Source of the DNA: Campylobacterota bacterium
GTDB lineage: Bacteria > Campylobacterota > Campylobacteria > Campylobacterales > Sulfurospirillaceae
Assembly: GCA_009930355.1 (NCBI GenBank)
Contig: RZYK01000070.1
Span: 1 to 9,611, forward strand
Length of the DNA: 9,611 bases
Direction of reading: 5' to 3'
The notes below the pieces were generated by a model. The model had not been told where the DNA came from. It saw only the letters and a program-made list of their open reading frames with translations, and searched no databases. This document shows, piece by piece, positions 6,170-9,611 of this stretch; the first letter of the stretch is position 1, and the number at the start of each line of letters is the position of its first letter. The position numbers and the translations under genes are program-made.

Positions 6170-6850
6170 ATAAACGCTATTGATATTTCAGCCATTATAA
6201 GTGTTGCATTTTTAGGAAGTTTAGGGCACTGCATTGGTATGTGTGGAGGATTTGTGATGGCGTACAGTAGCGCTAAAATTGATCCAACATCTTCATCCTT
6301 TCATCAATTCCTTTCTCATTTTATTTATAATGTAGGGCGCATCAGTGCTTATATTATTTTGGGGATACTTTTTGGTGCACTGGGGAGCCTTTTTACCTTT
6401 TCTGCATACGTGAGCGGTTATTTTTATTTTTTTGCTGGCATCGTTATGGTTTTAATGGGACTCTCTATGATGGGAAAAATGAAGTTTCTTACCTCTTTAG
6501 AATCGAATATTGCATTTCATCCTTTGATTAAAAAAATTTTTTCGCATTTGATTCATACTAAAACATTAGTAAGTTTTTATGGATTGGGTTTGCTAAATGG
6601 CTTTTTACCCTGTGGATTGGTCTATTTTTTTCTAGCAACAGCTGCGACATCAGGCTCAGCCATACAAGGCGCTCTCACCATGGCTCTTTTTGGCATGGCA
6701 ACCATGCCTGCCATGCTTGGTCTTGGATATGTCGTGGGATTTTTGAAAGGGAGTGTTTTTAGGGAACTGATGATTAAGCTTGCTTCCTTGATTATTATCG
6801 TGTATGGCATTTATATGTCTTATGTTGGTTTCGCAGCGGTTGCAAGGTGA
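6170..6850 (+). CDS. Sulfite exporter TauE/SafE-type (COG2836) integral membrane protein
   Basis: From the proposed AUA start the protein is 226 residues with about six membrane helices. The N-terminus NAIDISAIISVAFLGSLGHC leads into the cysteine motif GHCIGMCGG (about residues 19-27). A second motif, NGFLPCGLVYFFLATAATSG, and then a helix ending MATMPAMLGLGYVVG are hallmarks of COG2836. These paired Cys-containing, pseudo-repeated helices recall DsbD/CcdA and TauE. Members often sit beside cytochrome oxidase or metal-handling genes, and a role in copper or thiol/cytochrome maturation is plausible but unproven; sulfite export is only a family label. If ATG 6239 were the start (203 residues) the conserved first Cys and most of helix 1 would be lost. 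The stop overlaps the sensor-kinase GTG start by 4 bases, linking it to the signalling pair and to ccoN downstream. Confidence 0.78.
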   Translation: MNAIDISAIISVAFLGSLGHCIGMCGGFVMAYSSAKIDPTSSSFHQFLSHFIYNVGRISAYIILGILFGALGSLFTFSAYVSGYFYFFAGIVMVLMGLSMMGKMKFLTSLESNIAFHPLIKKIFSHLIHTKTLVSFYGLGLLNGFLPCGLVYFFLATAATSGSAIQGALTMALFGMATMPAMLGLGYVVGFLKGSVFRELMIKLASLIIIVYGIYMSYVGFAAVAR

Positions 6851-8070
6851 AATTAGAACAATATCAACAGGCTATTGAGAGTAGTAATATTATCTCTAAA
6901 ACAGATGTTAATGGGATTATTACCTTTGTGAACGATGAGTTTTGTAAAATTTCTGGTTATACGCAAGATGAATTGATTGGGCAAAATCATAATATCGTTA
7001 GGCATCCTGATGTGCCTGCTTCTACGTTTAAGCAATTGTGGCAAACGATTCTTCAAAAAAAAACGTATAAATCAACCGTTAAAAATAGAGCGAAAGATGG
7101 CTCAACATTTTATGTCAATACGACGGTTTTCCCGATTTTGGATGAGCAAGGAGAGATTGAAGAGTTTATTGCGATTCGATATGATGTAACAGAGAGTGTT
7201 AGGTTAAGCGAAGCATTGATTGCTAAAGATGAAGAGCTAGAAGATCTAAACGCAACGTTGGAAAAGCGAGTTCAAGAGCAGACAAAAGCCTTGGTGGAGT
7301 TAAACCAAACCTTAGAAGAGCGTGTCAAAGAAGAGGTTGAAAAAAACCGTGAGAAAGATCGATTTTTGTTTCAACAATCTCGTTTAGCTTCGATGGGAGA
7401 GATGATTGCCAATATTGCGCATCAATGGAGACAGCCTCTTTCTGAGCTTACAATTACCCTTTATCAGATGAAAAAAGTTTACACCAAGCAAGATAACAAT
7501 AAAGATGAAGCGTTTGAGCAGAGTTACATGCATGCGAAAAAGATTATTTCAAAAATGTCTGAAACAATTGAAGATTTTCGTAATTTTTTTAGTCCTGAAC
7601 GTCAAAGCGATCTTTTTACACTCAGCAGTGTGGCGCAAGAAGCCATAGATATTATGCATGGAACGTTGGAGCGAAATGGGGTATATATTGATTTGTGTAT
7701 TAAAAATGATGTGAAAATTCAGGGCTATTTTAATGAATTTTCACAAGTACTTATCAATTTAATGAACAATTCAATAGATGCATTTAGTTTATCTAAACTG
7801 AAAAAAAAATTAATTTATATTGAAATTGACACATCAATGCAAGGAGATGCTATAATACGCATTTGTGACAATGCGGGTGGCATTGAAGCGGGCATTTTGG
7901 ATAAGATTTTTGAGCCTTATTTTACAACCAAACATGCAAGTTCGGGCACAGGGCTTGGGCTTTATATGAGTAAAATGATTGTTAATAACAGCATGAAAGG
8001 ACTCATTATCGCAGAGAATAAAAATAATGGGGCTTGCTTTACCATAACCATACCCGCAGTAAAAGAGTAA
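6847..8070 (+). CDS. PAS-domain sensor histidine kinase (HWRQPL class, Cj1492c/BumS-like position)
   Basis: This 407-residue protein has no membrane helix and is therefore a cytoplasmic sensor. An N-terminal PAS domain (about 10-115) carries FVNDEFCKISGYTQDELIG and NIVRHPDVP, strongly resembling the FAD-binding PAS of the redox receptor Aer. A coiled coil (about 120-175) leads to the dimerisation helix LASMGEMIANIAHQWRQPL with phospho-acceptor H192. The ATPase domain has the N-box NLMNNSIDA (304-312), G1 box CDNAGGI (340-346), F-box IFEPYFTT (354-361) and G2 box GTGLGL (367-372). GTG 6847 overlaps the upstream stop (GTGA) and lacks a good RBS, so it depends on coupling. The next in-frame Met is far inside the domains. 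The partner regulator follows after 11 bases. The ligand is not readable; flavin/redox is an inference from the PAS. In C. jejuni the pair at this position is, as I recall, the butyrate-responsive BumSR. Confidence 0.88.
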   Translation: MKLEQYQQAIESSNIISKTDVNGIITFVNDEFCKISGYTQDELIGQNHNIVRHPDVPASTFKQLWQTILQKKTYKSTVKNRAKDGSTFYVNTTVFPILDEQGEIEEFIAIRYDVTESVRLSEALIAKDEELEDLNATLEKRVQEQTKALVELNQTLEERVKEEVEKNREKDRFLFQQSRLASMGEMIANIAHQWRQPLSELTITLYQMKKVYTKQDNNKDEAFEQSYMHAKKIISKMSETIEDFRNFFSPERQSDLFTLSSVAQEAIDIMHGTLERNGVYIDLCIKNDVKIQGYFNEFSQVLINLMNNSIDAFSLSKLKKKLIYIEIDTSMQGDAIIRICDNAGGIEAGILDKIFEPYFTTKHASSGTGLGLYMSKMIVNNSMKGLIIAENKNNGACFTITIPAVKE

Positions 8071-8081
8071 AGGGGAAGAGG

Positions 8082-8762
8082 ATGAGCGGATTATCGAAAT
8101 TAACGGTTTTATTTGTTGAAGATGAAGAGTATTTAAGAGAAGCACTTCACAAAGCAATGGCAGATGAATTTGCCAAATGCATACTCGCACGTGATGGTGA
8201 AGATGGGTTGAAAAAATTTAAAAAATATAAACCAGATATTGTGATTACGGATATTATGATGCCTATTATGGATGGTTTGAGTATGGCGAAAGAGATTAAA
8301 AATCTTTCTAAGCAAACGCCCATTGTTATTTTCAGCGCTTTTAGCGAAAAAGAAAAACTTTTAGAAGCTATTGATGTGGGTATTGATAAATATTTAATTA
8401 AGCCTATCGATCCTGATGAACTCTTAAAAACGTTGCATTTGCTTTCTAAAGAATTGTTTGATGAAAATGATCTTGTAGAACTAGGCTCAGGTTATCAGTT
8501 TGATAAAAATAGACGGGTTTTAGTCAAAGAGGGAGAAACGATTTTTCTAACGAAAAAAGAGTTACTTTTTATCTCTATTTTAGTTAAAAATTTGGGCGTA
8601 TTTGTTTTACACGATGAGATAAAAAAGTATGTTTGGACAAACAAAAAAGTAACAGATTCAGCAATCCGTACCTTTATTAAACGTGTTCGTGAGAAAACGG
8701 ACAAAGATTTTATTAAAAATATCCCAGGACTTGGGTATAAAATTAACACGCAAGAACGATAA
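8082..8762 (+). CDS. OmpR/PhoB-type response regulator (Cj1491c/BumR-like position)
   Basis: This 226-residue two-domain regulator has a receiver domain (about 6-122) with the acidic pocket FVEDEE (E13, D14), phospho-acceptor D57 in DIVITDIMMP, S85 in IFSAFSE and the switch Lys K107 in YLIKPID. A winged-helix DNA-binding domain follows (about 135-223), with LTKKELLFISILVKN, the recognition-helix region SAIRTFIKRVREK and the terminal GLGYKI hairpin of the OmpR group. ATG 8082 is chosen because AGGGGA at 8071-8076 precedes it and the receiver's first strand starts at once. The upstream in-frame TTG at 8034 would add 16 unrelated residues inside the kinase gene. It is presumably phosphorylated or dephosphorylated by the kinase directly upstream. 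Targets are unknown; the ccoN promoter region next door is a candidate. Confidence 0.93.
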   Translation: MSGLSKLTVLFVEDEEYLREALHKAMADEFAKCILARDGEDGLKKFKKYKPDIVITDIMMPIMDGLSMAKEIKNLSKQTPIVIFSAFSEKEKLLEAIDVGIDKYLIKPIDPDELLKTLHLLSKELFDENDLVELGSGYQFDKNRRVLVKEGETIFLTKKELLFISILVKNLGVFVLHDEIKKYVWTNKKVTDSAIRTFIKRVREKTDKDFIKNIPGLGYKINTQER

Positions 8763-8790
8763 TCTCATTGTTCTTGCTTTCTTCCTATTT
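8750..8790 (+). terminator. Likely intrinsic terminator of the sensor/regulator operon
   Basis: GCAAGAAC (8750-8757) pairs with GTTCTTGC (8770-8777), extended inward by a G-T and two A-T pairs to an 11-bp stem with a 6-base loop. A pyrimidine-rich tail, TTTCTTCCTATTT, follows. The left arm overlaps the regulator's last codons and stop. The tail is interrupted by C residues, so efficiency may be moderate. Confidence 0.6.
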
Positions 8791-8861
8791 AAACATTTTT
8801 TCCATATTTTTCATTTAACACAAATTTAATCTTATTAAGCTTTATTGCAGATTCTCTTCAC

Positions 8862-8867
8862 TATAAT
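8862..8867 (+). promoter_or_regulatory. Promoter -10 element for ccoN
   Basis: A consensus TATAAT at 8862-8867 lies 52 bases before the ccoN start, in a 157-base AT-rich gap behind the terminator. The region at the expected -35 (about 8839-8844, GCTTTA) does not match consensus, as is usual for sigma-70 promoters in Campylobacter relatives, where T-rich periodic tracts (here 8804-8820) take its place. Transcription would start near 8873-8875. Confidence 0.55.
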
Positions 8868-8874
8868 TTCTACA

Positions 8875-8898
8875 TTATGTGATATTTTTGTGACATAA
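8875..8898. promoter_or_regulatory. Candidate operator in the ccoN leader: dyad TTATGT-N12-ACATAA with tandem TGTGA
   Basis: TTATGT (8875-8880) and ACATAA (8893-8898) are perfect inverted arms around a 12-base spacer. The same stretch holds two direct TGTGA repeats at 8878-8882 and 8889-8893, exactly 11 bases apart, the spacing used by OmpR-family regulators. It sits just after the predicted transcription start, where a bound protein would tend to block transcription. Neither a full FNR site (TTGAT-N4-ATCAA) nor a full CRP dyad (TGTGA-N6-TCACA) is present. Confidence 0.35.
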
Positions 8899-8908
8899 AA
8901 AGACAAAC

Positions 8909-8914
8909 AGGAGG
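8909..8914 (+). promoter_or_regulatory. Perfect Shine-Dalgarno sequence for ccoN
   Basis: AGGAGG at 8909-8914 is five bases before ATG 8920. It is the strongest RBS in the window, in keeping with an abundant respiratory protein, and it fixes the start of the partial gene. Confidence 0.75.
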
Positions 8915-8919
8915 AATTG

Positions 8920-9611
8920 ATGCAGGCTAATCATGCATTAAACTATGATTATTCCGTAGCGAAATGTTTTACCTACGCAACGATTCTATTTGGAATCATT
9001 GGTATGTTAATAGGCGTTGTTATTGCCTATCAGATGGCGTTTCCAGATTTGAATTATTTAGCGGGTGAATATGGCACGTTTGGTCGTTTGAGACCGCTTC
9101 ACACGTCAGGGGTTATTTTTGGCTTTTTGTTGAGTGGAATTTTTGCTACTTGGTACTATATCGGGCAAAGAGTACTCAAAGTTTCTATGGCAGAATCACC
9201 TTTTTTGATGGTCTTAGGAAAGCTTCATTTTTGGCTTTATATGCTTGTCATGATTATAGCCGTGGTCAATCTTTTTTTAGGTATCGGTACCTCTAAAGAG
9301 TATGCAGAGTTAGAATGGCCACTGGATATCGCGGTGGTGGTTGTATGGGTTATGTGGGGTATTAGTATTTTTGGTTTGATTGGTATCAGACGTGAAAAAA
9401 CACTCTATATCTCTATGTGGTACTTTATTGCAACCTTTTTAGGTGTAGCAATGCTTTATCTTTTTAATAATATGGCAGTTCCGACCTATTTTGTTGCAGG
9501 GATGGGTAAATGGTATCATTCTGTTTCCATGTATGCTGGAACCAATGATGCGATGGTTCAATGGTGGTATGGACATAATGCGGTTGCATTCGTTTTCACT
9601 GTGCCTATTAT
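8920..9611 (+). CDS. ccoN: cbb3-type cytochrome c oxidase subunit I (5' part, runs off the window)
   Basis: CcoN is the membrane catalytic subunit of the high-affinity cbb3 oxidase, which reduces oxygen to water under microaerobic conditions and pumps protons. The window holds the first 230 codons (of roughly 480-490 in the family) with no stop. Membrane helices are evident at about 17-39, 62-81, 100-121, 137-156 and 165-185. The low-spin haem b ligand is in RPLHTSGVIFGF (H61), and the first copper-B ligand is in WWYGHNAVAF (H219), the CcoN-specific form of the haem-copper oxidase motif. The start ATG follows a perfect AGGAGG. By family convention ccoO, ccoQ and ccoP should follow outside the window. 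The gene has its own promoter and probably its own control, separated from the regulator by a terminator. Confidence 0.95.
   Translation, partial: MQANHALNYDYSVAKCFTYATILFGIIGMLIGVVIAYQMAFPDLNYLAGEYGTFGRLRPLHTSGVIFGFLLSGIFATWYYIGQRVLKVSMAESPFLMVLGKLHFWLYMLVMIIAVVNLFLGIGTSKEYAELEWPLDIAVVVVWVMWGISIFGLIGIRREKTLYISMWYFIATFLGVAMLYLFNNMAVPTYFVAGMGKWYHSVSMYAGTNDAMVQWWYGHNAVAFVFTVPI

Noticed and set aside
6239..6850. ATG 6239 as the true start of the membrane protein
   Set aside because: No RBS is nearby, and it would cut away helix 1 and the first Cys of a family motif that is plainly encoded just upstream.
8034..8081. Longer version of the response regulator starting at TTG 8034
   Set aside because: The extra 16 residues lie within the kinase gene, are not receiver-domain sequence, and ATG 8082 has its own AGGGGA.
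8875..8898. FNR or CRP operator before ccoN
   Set aside because: TGTGA occurs as direct rather than inverted repeats and the FNR consensus halves are absent, so I kept it only as an unassigned candidate operator.

Overview
The window looks like a piece of a Campylobacterota (epsilonproteobacterial) chromosome, most likely a Sulfurospirillum-type organism. The reasons are an AT-rich, densely packed, single-strand gene layout, the protein sequences, and a gene order that matches, from memory, Campylobacter jejuni Cj1490c-Cj1498c (ccoN, response regulator, sensor, membrane protein, carA, DUF507, MotE-like, FliJ-like, purA). The purA/FliJ-like/MotE-like trio also matches Helicobacter pylori HP0255-HP0257. 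The genus call is an inference. All ten genes are on the + strand and I saw no mobile element, CRISPR array, tRNA or rRNA.

Region 1 (about 90-4330) reads as one transcription unit. It holds a class V PLP aminotransferase, a short HisZ (the HisRS-like regulatory subunit for histidine biosynthesis), purA, a small coiled-coil FliJ-like flagellar protein, and an exported MotE-like protein with an MgtE-N-type C-terminus. Gaps are 3, 0 and 23 bases, followed by a 4-base overlap, so amino-acid and purine biosynthesis are physically tied to flagellar export/motor functions. Region 2 (4331-6145) holds a DUF507 protein translationally coupled to carA, the glutaminase subunit of carbamoyl phosphate synthetase. 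It closes with a strong 34-base inverted repeat.

Region 3 (6146-8777) is a membrane protein of the TauE/SafE-like COG2836 group, a PAS histidine kinase with an Aer-like PAS domain, and an OmpR-type response regulator. These are coupled or nearly touching and end in a hairpin terminator. Region 4 (8778-9611) is a 157-base regulatory gap followed by the first 230 codons of ccoN, the catalytic subunit of cbb3 cytochrome oxidase, which runs off the window. The kinase/regulator pair beside cbb3 oxidase suggests a respiratory or redox signal. The likely orthologous C. jejuni pair has been described as the butyrate-responsive BumSR system (from memory).

Most of the window is conserved core genome. 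The points most worth a second look are: (a) the membrane protein at 6170 appears to begin at an AUA codon behind a perfect Shine-Dalgarno sequence, with no ATG/GTG/TTG available; (b) the palindrome TTTACATGTAAA occurs three times exactly, twice at gene ends, once overlapping the ribosome binding site of the FliJ-like gene; (c) the kinase H-box has Gln at both H+1 and H+4; (d) a tandem TGTGA repeat with 11-base spacing lies before ccoN; (e) the MotE-like protein has a C-terminal bacterial N-glycosylation sequon.
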